Source: Pyrenopolyporus hunteri
Lineage: Eukaryota; Ascomycota; Sordariomycetes; Xylariales; Hypoxylaceae
Direction of reading: 5' to 3'
Length of the DNA: 64,000 nucleotides
Assembly (NCBI GenBank): GCA_902806595.1
Contig: CADCXC010000038.1
Coordinates: 1,240,001-1,304,000 of the forward strand
Shown: piece by piece, positions 25,155 to 36,817 of the stretch
How the letters are laid out: each line of letters begins with the position of its first letter
Position numbering within the stretch: the stretch's first letter is position 1
Notes under the pieces: generated by a model
The model's database searches: none
The model's input: the letters and a program-made list of their open reading frames with translations, nothing else
What the model was told of the DNA's origin: nothing
Program-made: the position numbers and the translations under genes

Positions 25155-25684
25155 TCTGGACGGCTTGTTGAATATTCCGTCCATCTTTTATTTTTATTTT
25201 TATTTTCTTCATTGCGTCGAGATTATGTTAAGCATCTTGCTTCCCTGTTGATATTCCCATTTTTCTTACCTTTCCTTTGTAACATGCGTATAGGGTGTTC
25301 GAGTGGTCACAGGCGTCTTAGGTTGGTCCGGTCTACACGTAGGAGTAGCAATACGGGGAGCATGATAACGATGACGACAAACCTGGAAAGGTGGGGGTCA
25401 GGCTACAAGGTTTCGATATGATGTAGAATACAGCATCAGCTGCTCACGTCTATATTCAATAAGTGCCCAATATCAATTAGTCAAGGCTACACTCGCTATC
25501 CAAGCCAATTTCTAGTAGTTGGGCTATCGTGCTTCCTCACTAATGGTGGTTTGAAACTCCTGCACCCTAGAACCAGCTTGATAAGTCCAGTTGGTAACAT
25601 AGTGCAGCTGTCGCCTCCACATGGTTCTCCAAGTCTAACGTATTAGTCGATTTATATTCCATCTTCTAGAAAGATTCCAAGATG
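25155..25684. other. convergent 3' intergenic region
   Basis: This gap lies between two converging genes. A tract alternating ATTTTT near 25187-25205, just after the GH16 stop, looks like its polyadenylation region. No gene is visible. Confidence 0.6.
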
Positions 25685-26803
25685 CTAGATCTCGATAGTT
25701 ATAGGCGGTTTCTTTGTTAGCTTTCCCGATGTCCCGTGCTGCATAGCCGCGTTAATGAGGACACTCCCATTCGCGACTCCGCCGAGCATGAGCCAATGCC
25801 AGAGGAGGCTGATCACGCCATAGCGGAACACGTTCAAGGCATCCAACCAGCCCCTATTCGGGATCAAGTCGAACAGACCACGCTTTGGACGAGACATGAC
25901 CTTCTCGTAAGCCTTCTGGCACTCATCCCAGAAGACAGGTTGCAAACCCCGGCCCCAATGGACATGGCCGAATACGTGCACTTTAGGCTTCTTCCGCCAT
26001 ATCTCCTGAAGTAGGTGGGGGCAACCGAGAGAAAGATCAAGATGATGCTTCTAGAGAGACGTGTTTAGATAACGACTAACCGATCTTATATTACCAGAAG
26101 CTATACACTTACAGGCGGGGTATGCGTCACGAGAATATCCGTATCCAACGGTATGGTGCTATCCCAGGGATTTTGGTCTAATGTATATTGGAATCTATAA
26201 CATCAATCACATTTTAGACGCGGTAACTCGTAAAGAGAAAATATGGGGGTCGAAAGAGGGGGAAGCTTGGACTTACGCATTGTCAGGCCCGCCACACTTG
26301 GGCAAATCAGGGGCACCGTAGATATTCAGTTTACGTCCGCCCTCAAAGGGAAGAGTGGTGGACTTGCGCTGAAGATAACATATCGACTTTACATCAACGA
26401 CTTGATTGCCAAGCGCGTCCTCTTCCTTCCTGGAATTGATATCGAACCAGCTATCGTGATTACCGCACACAAGGACCTTGTGCCGATGGGGAAGGGAATC
26501 TAGCCAATCGATTTGTTTCTGGATTGACGCGGCCGTGCCATCGTTGGTCAAATCGCCACAGTGGATCAGCAGGTCGCCGTGAGGGACATTTTGGACAATA
26601 GATTCGTGCGTGTCCGACAAGCACACGATCTTGATAGGGCGCTTCCCCCGTGGCGGCTTGACCGGATTACCACGCAGCCATACGATAAGATGGTACAGGA
26701 GGAAGACAAAGCCCTGCAAAGGTGAGTCCAAGAGCCAGTCCAATAGCGTCGCACGCTCCCATCGAATTCGACGGCGCAAGCCCAGAGTAACGAGCAATCC
26801 CAT
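25685..26803 (-). CDS. calcineurin-like metallophosphoesterase
   Basis: Exons 26277-26803, 26113-26194 and 25685-26050 give 324 residues. All five metal-binding blocks of the metallophosphoesterase fold are present in order: SDTHE (D64, H66), HCGDLTN (D84), CGNHDSW (N115, H116), THTPP (H200) and FGHVHWG (H232, H234). Between residues 21 and 43 lies a hydrophobic stretch (LLDSPLQGFVFLLYHLIVWL) that may anchor the protein to a membrane. A second hydrophobic stretch near the C-terminus (VFRYGVISLLWHWLMLGG) could be another. The overall type resembles the MPPED/UPF0046 group of small phosphodiesterases common in fungi. The substrate is unknown. Introns are 82 and 62 nt. Confidence 0.88.
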
Positions 26804-27826
26804 GGTGAAGATGCTTCCTCTCTTTTTCCCTCCCGTCCGACGCCGCTACTTGGCTGCCCTATGACGTAAAATAGCCCAATTGAAATTCGAGTTTGGATTG
26901 GTTGCCGATAGAGGGCGATAGTTCCGAAAATGTACACTATGTAGGTAGGTATATAAAAGGGTGGGATTTAAACCAGCTTAGTTAGATTTTAAAGGAGGAC
27001 GGTCGGAGTGATGCATTTTATTGCGGACATGGGAAGCGACATGATTTGTTTCTTTCCTCGCCCGAGGTCAAGTTTCGAAGTTGGATTTGGCAAGAACGTC
27101 GTTGTTGTTCCTACCGCCGCAAAATGCAACGCCAGCAGGGCACCCTAGTAAGAAACTTAACAGCTAGGACCTGAATAAATTTGTATGTACATACAATACA
27201 GCATACTATGCTAGTATAGGTACCTTGACGCCTGTATACCAAGCTTCAGCGCCTAACTCTTTCCTTGACGGAAATCGAGCAAATCGAGCATTACAGCCCA
27301 CATCGCTGAAACTTGGCAGGGCTCAAGACCCCTAGACAAGCCCAGAACACGAGTGTTACAGGGGTGGCACAGACCAGTATAGGTGTCATCGATCCAAGTG
27401 GTCCCAATCGCACCAACTGCGGGATGACGTTGACCAGCTCCCTTAGCTTCTGGTCCGTTCTGATTTTCCTTGATATCGATTTCTTCAAATTGCTTTATAT
27501 ATCACCCGGATACATACTAGCCTTGGTTTAAGACGTTAGAGCACGATTTGCTTTAGATAACTAGTAAATGATGATGTTGGATTCATTCTAGTATTCTCCT
27601 TCCTTGGTATTTCCTACAGTTTTTTCCCTCTCCCTTTCATAATTCTTTCATTTCTTACCTTTTCCCCTTTTTCAGCCCAACGTTCAGTTAGGCCTCGGGA
27701 TAAACTCGCCTCCTCTTAGTTGATCACCTATCTTAAACTAACCGGGAAAAAACAAAGAACTACTACCTTGATATACTAGCCGAAACACTGGCATAGCAGG
27801 AGCTTCAGTCGTGACAATCAAAGGTC
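26804..27826. promoter_or_regulatory. divergent phosphoesterase/TMEM16 promoter
   Basis: This 1.0-kb gap separates divergent starts. A pyrimidine-rich stretch at 27590-27680 (runs of CTT and TTCC) lies about 150-240 bp before the TMEM16 start and resembles a fungal core-promoter CT tract. Small open frames here do not resemble proteins. Confidence 0.5.
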
Positions 27827-30166
27827 ATGTCGAGCCTCCGGTCCATTTACGCCTCCGACGGCGATCGTCCGGAGTTCAAGACCAATATGAACGTGGACTA
27901 TGTCGTGCACTACAAGGTTTCCGATAACAGAGCTGAGGCTGAAGCGGGCTTTACCCAGCTAATCGAAGCTCTTACTAGAGTTGGACTTGCTACGGAGGTT
28001 CGAAATGGCGACGGATCCTCTTTGCTAGTTTTCGTTAAGGTAGCATCCGAGAAACACCTCACCAATCATATCTATCGCGAGCGTGTCCAAGATTGGCTGT
28101 ACGGCGTGCGAATTAGCGCACCGGATAAGGACGTGGCCAGAGAATTCGAGGATCAGCCCGTCAGCGAAGCTGAGTGGCTGCGTACCGTCTACCTTCTCAT
28201 AACGAAACCTAAGAATGAAGGTGGTGCAGGCATTTCGCCCCAGATTGGCCAGTGGAGGGACGTAATATCCGTCTTCCCGCTCCACAACCACGCCTTCAAC
28301 AGGAAATGGCTCAAGCAATGGAGCACCAAGTATTTCCTAGACGAACATGATCTGGACCAGATTCGCGACAAATTCGGCGAGAGCGTCGCGTTTTACTTTG
28401 CGTTTGTGCAATCCTATTTCGCATTCCTCGTTTTCCCCGCGGCATTCGGAGTCGGCGCCTGGATCATACTAGGTCGTTATTCGTGGCTGTATGCTACTGT
28501 CAATTCTCTCTGGTCTATCGTCTTCTTCGAATGGTGGAAGAAAAAGGAGGTTGATCTCGCCGTTCAATGGGGCGTCCGCGGGGTATCACGCATCCAACGC
28601 CCCCGAACACAATTTAAGTGGGATCACGAAGCGGCGGATCCAGTAACCGGCGAAGCTGTAAAAGTATATTCGCCGGTCAAGAGGTTGAAAACGCAGCTCC
28701 TACAGATACCATTCGCGCTAGGCTGTCTAGCTATCCTCGGAGCTCTCTATGTTTTCTGCTTCTCTATTGAGATCTTCCTCTCCGAGATCTATAATGGACC
28801 ATTCAAATCGTACTTGGTTCGTAGGCCTGCCCCTAACCTGGATGTTAAGAGATCTAATTATGGTTTTAGACCTTCACTCCTACTCTTCTTCTCACCGGAC
28901 TATTGCCCACCCTTTCAACCATTCTCGGTCATTTCGCAGAGAAGCTTACCGAGAGAGAAAACTACGAAACAATAGACGGTACGTAAACCTTCGCCCAAGT
29001 CTCCTCGATTACGTATTGTTAACATTCTCCCCAGCCCACCAAGCTGCCTTGGTCCGAAAGTTGTTCATCATCAACTTCATTACCTCTTATACTCCTCTTT
29101 TCTTAAGCGCATTTGTTTACATGCCCTTTGGGAACCTTCTCGTCCCGTATCTCGATGTTTTCAAAACCACAGCCGAGAAGTTCTCCAGTGAAAAGACCGT
29201 CAATGCTCAGAGCTTTAGCATCAACCCAGACCGTCTAAAGAAGCAGATGATCTATTTCACAGTGACGGCCCAGGTCGTGAACTTAGCTCTCGAAGTTGTT
29301 GTTCCCTATGTGAAACGCAAGGTATTCAAGGAAGTCGAGAGAGCCCAATCCAAAGGAAAGACCACGGGGGCCAGCGATGTGCCGGAAGAACATACTTTCC
29401 TTGAGAGAGTCCGCCATGAGGCACAACTCGATATCTACGACGTCACCACTGACTACAGAGAGATGGTGGTTCAGTTTGGCTACCTCTCCATGTTCTCGGC
29501 GGTTTGGCCGCTTACGCCTCTTTCATTCTTGATCAACAATTGGGTTGAACTTCGATCGGACGCTATAAAAATTGCGGTTAGCAGCAAAAGGCCCATTCCC
29601 TGGAGAGCCGACTCAATCGGGCCTTGGCTCAACGCACTTGGATTCCTATCATGGATCGGAAGTCTCGTGAGCTCCGCGATCGTTTATCTCTTTAGTAGTG
29701 ATCCCGAGGGGCCAGGCGGCGACCCATCCAATATCGCTGTGGGGGGCCTACTATTGAGCATTCTTCTCTCCGAACACGTGTATTTGGCCGTGCAGTTCGC
29801 GGTACGATATGCATTAAGCCAGATCGATAGCCCCGGATTGCAAAAGGAGAGAGCCGAACGCTTTGCCATGAGGAGACTGTTACTAGAAGAAAGTCTAGGG
29901 TCCGAAGTTACGGAGAAACCGCTCCCCCCAACCCCTCAAGCTGGGGAAAAGATCACCCGAGAGTCGCTAGAGGAGGAAGCCCGGAGGATATCTACTCACG
30001 GCGGAGGTACGCCTGAGCGATTGTAAGTTCCATTAGACCCAAGCTCCTCAGATACGACATTTTGCTAATGCAGCCCCGCAGATTCTGGTTAAGACAACAA
30101 GGCATGGACGAAACTATCCAGGTAGGCCGAAGACTGATTTCGCAGGCGAAAGGAGTAAAGAACTAG
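27827..30166 (+). CDS. TMEM16/anoctamin-family calcium-dependent lipid scramblase
   Basis: Fungal TMEM16 proteins such as nhTMEM16 and afTMEM16 are calcium-activated phospholipid scramblases; yeast Ist2 is a relative that tethers ER to plasma membrane. Exons 27827-28816, 28870-28978, 29035-30022 and 30082-30166 give 723 residues. An N-terminal cytosolic domain (about 1-165, starting near VDYVVHYKV) precedes ten predicted membrane segments, beginning near FYFAFVQSYFAFLVFPAAF. The six calcium ligands have the family spacing: N449 and E453 (NLALE), D506 and E509 (DYRE), E538 and D542 (ELRSD). These nearly coincide in number with nhTMEM16 N448/E452, D503/E506 and E535/D539, quoted from memory. 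The last exon ends in a basic helix (GRRLISQAKGVKN). Scramblase activity is inferred from homology. Confidence 0.93.
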
Positions 30167-30792
30167 GGGTCCAGCCAACTACGTGCCACCTAGGAGGTTA
30201 TGGAAGAAGTCGTCGTAGTTGTGGTGTTGATGATAATAGTAGATTTAGTGGTCGGGTAGTCGAGATCGAGCTACACGAGGAAGAATAGTATGAATATTGA
30301 ATATGACCTCTTGTTTCATGAGCTATCGGTGAACTTTGTGGACGGTGATATAATGCTATAAACTTACCTCAACCTTATGAACAGTTTTCTCTAGGCCCAA
30401 AAGTTAGCTGACAAATGTTGATTTAGACGCTGTCTCGCCTCAGGGAAGTCACAACGGCCGGAATAAACACCGCAAAGACCTATGAAGCACACGATGATAT
30501 ATTCTACCAAATGTTTTTTTATTAACCAGCAACCCGTCCCGTGCAACCCCGACCCATGCCGCTTTACAAAAGGAACAGAACAACAAACTCAGCCCAAGCC
30601 GCGCTACTAGATAAACATCTTCTCATCTTCGCCTCTTTCGAAGGCACCGCTCCCCTTCCAACACTATGCTGTTTTATAAACCCGAAATGGGCTTTGCTCG
30701 GGTACCTACCTAGGTAGGTACGCCCCAAAAAAAAAAGAAAAAAAAAAGGAACAAACTGAGTTAAAAAAAAGAATGCAAGACAACAAAAACAT
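30167..30792. other. convergent 3' intergenic region
   Basis: This region lies between the TMEM16 and DUF4360 stop codons. It has A-rich runs at 30728-30770 and an exact TACCTAGGTA at 30707. No gene is seen. Confidence 0.6.
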
Positions 30793-31542
30793 CTAGCACC
30801 GGCGCCAGACGTAGCTCCAGCTTTCCGAGGCCGTGGTATCGGGGTCCTTGCCGAAGTACCCGTACTGGGAGCCGGCGGCCTGCAGGGCGACGCGGAAGTT
30901 GACGTTGAGCAGGCCGACGTTGCCCTGGGACCCGGTGCACGGCGAGTAGACGACCTGGCCGTCCGGCACCGTGCTGCGCGCCGACACGTCCTGGTTCAGC
31001 CGGCCCGCGCCGTTGTTGGCCACGGAGCCCTTGATCGTGGACTATAGTATTCCCCGGAAAGGTTAGTTATTCGTTTCTAGCTGCTTTTCACCCAGTAGGG
31101 GGGAGAGCAAAAAAAAAAAAAAAAAGAAAAAAGAAGGAAAAGAATAACATACGGTCTTCTCCGCGCTCTCGCTCCAAAAGCTCGTGACGTAGTAATCCAG
31201 CGACGCGCCGGGGTCGAGGACCAGGTGTCCCTTGACGGAGACGTCCTTGATGCCGACCTGCCAGCCGGCGGCGGACCCGGCGATGGACAGGTGGGCCTGG
31301 CAGTTGACGGAGGACTCGGCGGGGGCGGTGGTGCGGGCCTCGAAGGAGTTGAGGCGCAGGGAGATGTCGTCGAAGCCGCCGGAGCGGTCGACGGCCGGGG
31401 ACGACGACGGGCACCCGCTGCCCGAGTACGACACGGACACGATGCGCGGCGGCGGCGAGGGGGCCTCCCGCGTCGCCAGGGGTGCGGTGGGCGCGGCGAC
31501 GGCGAGGGTCGAGAGCACGGGGATCAGGCAGGAGGCGCGCAT
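30793..31542 (-). CDS. secreted DUF4360-type protein
   Basis: Exons 31153-31542 and 30793-31041 give 212 residues. The N-terminus is a signal peptide (MRASCLIPVLSTLAVAAP). Next come SYSGSGCPSSSP, then NCQAHLSIAG and GWQ, features I associate with DUF4360 domains, a fungal secreted family of unknown function. The last exon has SPCTGSQGNVGLLNVNFRVAL and ends WSYVWRRC. Four Cys in the mature part could form two disulfides. The 111-nt intron contains a near-pure T tract on the coding strand, about 40 nt after the donor. Strong GC bias in the exons contrasts with the surrounding sequence. No reaction can be assigned. Confidence 0.78.
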
Positions 31543-33025
31543 TTTCGATGTGTGGATGTGGGCGTGTATAAGTAAATGCCGAGTATAAGTGTATAAGTGT
31601 AAGTGAGGAAGGGTTGCTTGGTTAGTCTAATAGACTGAGGCAAAGAAGATGATGATTATGAAGAAACTGAAGACTTCTAAGAGTTCAGGAAGTAAGTAGC
31701 TCGATTAAGTAGTAGATATGAGAGTTGTTATGAAGCTTGTTATTCTGTCTGGGTCTATAGATCATTCAACAAAAGTCGGTCTCGAGATGCGGATAGCTCA
31801 AGTCTTTATAGTCGAAGTCGAAGCGGTCTCATTCGATGTATTAATCACACGAGCCTTGCGCAAGCATAAGCAATGATGAAAACCAGCCTCCGAACAAGAA
31901 GCTATTCCGTATCGAACCGAAAAAAGGGAAATCTCGAACGCCATCGGCATCTGCATTCGAGCAAAAACCTCTCGTCCGGGGTCTATAGGACCCTGCCCTG
32001 TCCGGCCTTTCTCAAATTTGCCCCCCTACGCGAAGGGAAAAGAAGGAATGCCATCGTCATGGCAAAAGGGAAACACACGAAAAAGGCCACCAACGCGCGT
32101 CTACCCGCTGTCGTTTACGCCACTATCTCAACGGCGGTAGCGAGAGTCTGTCATTTCTCGAGATGCCCATGAACCAACGGGACAGCTGGGCGGGCATTTT
32201 AGCCATATTAACCAGTTGCCCAACGCGTGCCCGGGAAAATGGTTTTTGGAGCGCCGGGACCCTGAAGTAGTTAAGTGAACCTCAGAATCTTCCCACCGCC
32301 GCCCCAGCATCCCGGGTAATAAGAGGGCGGCGCGCCAGGGTGCTTGCGATAGCGTAGGTCTAGAATGTCTCGCTCAGTCCAGATGTCGGTTTTAATTTGC
32401 AGTACGAGAGACCGGGTCGGTCTAAGAGCTCTCCCAAGCTGCAACCCGGTCCTTCGGTCTGCAATTGTGGACAGTTTACAAGTCTGCACTTAGTAACGAA
32501 TTTATTCCTAGGCCCTTTCCGACGGGGTATATCGAGGACAGAAGCGTGGTGTCTATTTCGGTATCGAGTCTAGGCCTCGTCCTCGTTCTATTTATGGGAT
32601 ATTATCGCCGTGGCCCTAATCTCTCATACCGGAGAATACAATGAGCCTAGACCGCGTAATCGGTCCATTACCATCGCAATTACTCGCATCATTGAGCCAG
32701 GGGCCCTTTGCGAAGCTTCGTAAATGACTGACAGCTGTTCCGGAACTACCTGCAGCGCCATAAGACGGGACCGCTCGATGTTCCTTATGAAAAGTATTAG
32801 GCGGCCGATCGTAACAGTATCGGCTGGTCTAGATGGGAGTCTTGCGACACGGACTCTGTTGGATATAGGCCGTCGTCCCATTACTGATGGCAAACTCCAA
32901 AACGGGCATGGCATTTATCAGATTCCCCAGCATGTAGCTTTTTATAGATGCTACCCCAGAACGCCGGTGCCTGACCCAATAATACATGCAGATGCAACAT
33001 AGGTAACCTAGATCCCAAATCTCCA
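31543..33025. other. intergenic region between DUF4360 gene and PEX12
   Basis: This 1.5-kb gap separates two minus-strand genes. Open frames of up to 99 codons occur on both strands (for example near 31873-32172 and 32624-32914). They overlap each other and lack recognisable features, so I do not call them. Confidence 0.5.
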
Positions 33026-34336
33026 TTAAACCATGATACGTCTTAGACCCTCCGTGCCGCCGAGGACCCGACGTCCTGTCACGGCACATCGACCCTGGCC
33101 GCTTTCCCACTTGCCGATCTGATCGACCATAAACTCTTCCTGCCTCGGGTGTGTGCCCTCAAGCCACCTGTGTATACAAGCGTAGCAGTAGACCACGCCT
33201 GTCTGGCAAGCTGTCGCCGTCGTGATATCGTTCTCACAGATGGGACATAGCTCAGAATCCTCTGGGGCGGGTACTGTAAAGATAGGGAGTAGTGACGGAG
33301 TAGCAATAGGGGCCTCCTCTGCTGAAGGTATTCTAGTCCGTTCGCCCTCATCTTTCTCACCGGTCTTCTCGTCGCCGCCGCCGTTCTGGCTCTTTTTCTG
33401 CGCTGCTTTGACTCCCAACGTAGATAGGCCGGCTACAACTGGCGGCGGCAGCTCGAGGTTCTCCGCTGCTTTCTTCGACAACTGCTTCGCGAAATCCGAC
33501 GCGTACCACCACTCGAGAAACTTCAAAGCAAAAATGCTAGCCGGTAAAAGAACCGATAGGCTGCTTAGCAGTTTTGACCCCATTGCTCGAGGGTTGAGAA
33601 GACTCGTGGCCACGGAGGGATGATTTCCTGGCCTTGGTTTATCTTTACCCAGGGCCTCGATCGCCTGAAAATCCGCCGCGTTCATCCTCCGTATCCTGGT
33701 GCCGATGAGCCATAAGAAGGGGTTGTGGTACTTGGTGTTGTCGAAAAGATATGCCAAGTTGAAAGCGATAATACTGAAATAGTAGGCTGCGTGCACACTC
33801 GGATAGATATTGCGTATAAACCACTTGTAGTAATGAATCAGGCGCTGCTTCAGCGTCGGATTCGGAGGCATGCGCGTGTAGTTGGCGCCGAGAGAGGCTC
33901 GTGGAGCCTCGATTTCGTGGCTCTCGTCTAGCTTTCGCTTCAAGTACGGGAGGGCGACCATGACGGCTAGGTTCTTCCAGACGTCCTTTTCGCTCAGCTT
34001 CAGGGTTTCTCGCACAAGTCCCGGGGCGCGGGCGCTGGCACGAGGGACCTCGGCCTGTAAAGCCTTCTCTCGCTTGAGGCCGTAGAAATGCTCGGTAAAG
34101 CTGCCGCCGCGGGTTCGCAAGTAGTGGCGCTCGACTACGAGCATCGCGAGCGCGTAGAGTTCATCGAAGGAGTTGAGGGCACGAAGGAGGTAGCGGGGAT
34201 ATCGGTGGGTCGCGACGGTAAGGAGGTATCGTAAGGTTGGCGGTAGAAGGGAGTTGAGCTGTTGCTCTGAGAGCAGCTCGAACAGCGAAGGCTTCTGGTC
34301 GTCGAAGGTGCCCCGAAGGGCCGTAACGAATTCCAT
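33026..34336 (-). CDS. PEX12: PEX12, peroxisomal RING-type import protein
   Basis: Pex12 forms, with Pex2 and Pex10, the ubiquitin-ligase and retrotranslocation channel that recycles the import receptor Pex5. This is a single exon of 436 residues. The N-terminal Pex2/Pex12 domain begins PSLFELLSEQQLNSLLPPTLRYLL and contains HFYGLKRE and YYKWFIRNIYPSVHAAYYF. The C-terminal RING-like motif starts at C364 (CPIC) and continues GVVYCYACIHRWLEG. It lacks several zinc ligands, as is usual for Pex12. The tail GRCAVTGRRVLGGTEGLRRIMV is characteristic of fungal Pex12. A Lys/Glu-rich spacer (about 315-350) separates the membrane domain from the RING. Start and stop are natural and no intron is needed. 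Confidence 0.95.
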   Translation of the reverse strand: MEFVTALRGTFDDQKPSLFELLSEQQLNSLLPPTLRYLLTVATHRYPRYLLRALNSFDELYALAMLVVERHYLRTRGGSFTEHFYGLKREKALQAEVPRASARAPGLVRETLKLSEKDVWKNLAVMVALPYLKRKLDESHEIEAPRASLGANYTRMPPNPTLKQRLIHYYKWFIRNIYPSVHAAYYFSIIAFNLAYLFDNTKYHNPFLWLIGTRIRRMNAADFQAIEALGKDKPRPGNHPSVATSLLNPRAMGSKLLSSLSVLLPASIFALKFLEWWYASDFAKQLSKKAAENLELPPPVVAGLSTLGVKAAQKKSQNGGGDEKTGEKDEGERTRIPSAEEAPIATPSLLPIFTVPAPEDSELCPICENDITTATACQTGVVYCYACIHRWLEGTHPRQEEFMVDQIGKWESGQGRCAVTGRRVLGGTEGLRRIMV

Positions 34337-35046
34337 CGTGACGACTATGTCTATCCGATATTCAGGTTGAGTAATTGATTGCCAGGAATTAACAAACCAT
34401 CAGGTATTTTGTAGGAACCATAGAATGTGCCAATGCGCGAGTACGACACGATAAGACACGATACGACCAGACCCAAACAATGATGTTGATGATGTTGGCG
34501 GCAAGATGAGCAGGATGCCGAGGTTGGTGGATAATGTACTATGTAGAATGAAAGGAGCTCGGGCCCATTATCGTTTAGGTACCTTCCATTAAGACGCGCA
34601 GGCATCATCATGGGAACTGGATCCCAGCTATGAGTACAAGGGGTGGGTACTTAGGTACTTCTTGCATCCCCCGGCTAGGTCCCTGTTTCCATACCGAATA
34701 GTACACCTTCTCAAGACGACTGATCTCTATAAGTGGTAGCTTCCATACAATTGAAAAGATATCGGTTACTACCTAGGTACTTACATGTATGTCAAGATTA
34801 AACTTATAGTTTAGTGCCTAGGTAGGTACGCTAAGATGTAGCTGTCCCTCTAATGCTTAACCCCACGGATGCTAATCCTCATCTGGTTCATGGAAAAGCA
34901 TTTATTCATCAAAGTACCTTGCCTGAATCTATACGTGAAGATCATATCAAACCATACCATGTAGAAAACCCCATCAAACGCCGACATCAACCAGTTCCCA
35001 AAGGTGCAATATCCTCCAAGAATGAGGCGGGGCCGGAGAACCCAAG
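34337..35046. other. intergenic region upstream of PEX12
   Basis: This 710-bp gap holds the PEX12 promoter and the F-box gene 3' end. Exact TACCTAGGTA lies at 34770, and a partial GCCTAGGTAGGTAC lies near 34817. No gene is visible. Confidence 0.55.
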
Positions 35047-36817
35047 TTAATCATCCGTCCACACCGCCCAAGTGGTGCCGGCGACCCCAGTAATCTCCAG
35101 CTCAAGCCCAGGCATATCTTCATCATCGTCGTCGTCGACCTCATCGTCGTCCATGAGTTGATACTCACGAATAATCTCGCTGAACGAGTGCCGCAGTCCG
35201 TCACTGTAGGGATCCATAGTCACACCATCCAAAACCTTCCAGAACGCTGTCGGACCGGCTGGACCACGTGGGCTAAAATCCCTATAAAAATTTAGGAAGC
35301 TATTTAGCACCAGAATTCATCCTGGACTTGAACATGGGAGGTAAATTTTGACACTCACTTGTCAAACCAATTACCAAATACTCCTTTGGCGCTGTTAACC
35401 CCGCCAACCTGTACGCTCTCACTACGCCACCTCTCGGAGCCGTTGAAAACTGAGAAAGTCGTCCAGCGTACCTCGCCTTCGCGCGTCAACCGTACGGTAC
35501 CTGCTCATTCACGGCATGTATTAGCACAACTAGACATCACAGGACGGAGGAAGGGGATGCACCTCACATACCTTTTAGGCTAGAATTAGCATCATCACCA
35601 CCCATGTCGTCAAGAGGCTCGGAAGTTCCTTCAAAATGCACAACAGGGAGTTCCTGGCCATCCTCGGGCCCAGGTGGCTCGATTTTAGTCACGTAGATAT
35701 CCATAAGGATCAGGCGCGTGGCCTGGCCATAGTCGATGGCGGGTAGAGGGGTTGACCGTGGAAGACCATCCGCCCCAGAAGTGAAGTTGAACGTGAAAAA
35801 GTCGGCATAGTCCATGAAACAGACGATGCGTAGCCAGGAGCCTGTAATGCCATAGGGATCCTCAAGTTCCAAGGGACCCAAATCGTTGGACATGTAGTTT
35901 TTCACGTAGCTATGAGGCCAAGTTCCCGCAAAGGGCGTTCCCCAGGGGTTCTTGCACGCCGCGGTGTGTATGAAGGGCGACTTTTTAAGGTTATTCCCGA
36001 TCAACACCATGATGGCTTCGACCTTCTCCCAGTCCACACGGCCCGTATCATCGTCCATGAACGGGCCCCATTTTGTATTTTCGGTATACTCCCTGAGGTC
36101 ATAAACCTTAGAGCAGGCATATAGGCCCATACTGCCTCGTCTCGTGGGATAGGCGTCTGGGTGAATACGTAGTATCGGTACGCCATAGAGGCAGTGCAAG
36201 TGTGCGCTCATCTGATGTTCCGGCTGCGGCGAGTTGTGGAAACCCTCGCCGGCGCACACTTCGCGTGCACGCTCATAGATGCGAGACTGGCAAAGGAAAG
36301 CGGCCTGGTTGACCTTATCCTTAAAGATCAAGCTCAGGAGTCCGGCGTTGAGGGACGTCTGATAGCTTTTCAACTGATCGACTCGCTTACTGTCGGCAGC
36401 GGTAGCCGCGTGCCGGAGAAAGGACTTGACGGTGTCATGAACGAAGGGGAGCTCCTTTTTCTAGGTACACGAGGCAGGTTAGATACCTACATAGGATATT
36501 TATATCACGGGTTATGTTATAGGCTATGCGGAGTAGGTGGAGAGGTAACGTACCTTATCTTGGATGGTACGCTTGCTGCTTCGGCCTATAACGTACAAGC
36601 GAACAACATCTTTAAGCATTCGCTCCCAATCCACATTGGACTTGTCCGGAGGCGTATCGAAATTATTAAGGTAGACGAGTCTGAACAGCGAAGTGTTTCC
36701 TTTAACGAAATGATGGAAAGTATTACAAACACGGGGAATCTGTGCTAAATCGGGAGGGTCGACGTAGCCCAGAATATGTTGCAAGATCTCTGAAGGAAGC
36801 TCCGTGAGGACCGCCAT
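35047..36817 (-). CDS. F-box protein of unknown target
   Basis: Exons 36554-36817, 35572-36460, 35359-35500 and 35047-35281 give 509 residues. An N-terminal F-box (residues 4-40: LTELPSEILQHILGYVDPPDLA, then VCNTFHHFV) should bind Skp1 of an SCF ubiquitin ligase. The rest is a fungal-type region of unknown fold. It contains CSKVYDLREYTENTKWGPF, GTPFAGTWPHSYVKNYM and TREGEVRWTTFSVFNGSERW, with the conserved-looking end VRSESVQVGG-type block. Near the C-terminus is an acidic run (MDDDEVDDDDDEDM). No LRR, WD40 or kelch repeats are visible, so the substrate cannot be guessed. Introns are 93, 71 and 77 nt, all in phase. Confidence 0.85.

Noticed and set aside
31873..32172. 99-codon plus-strand frame starting MMKTSLRTRSYSV
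   Set aside because: Basic and unstructured, with no conserved motif and opposing frames nearby.
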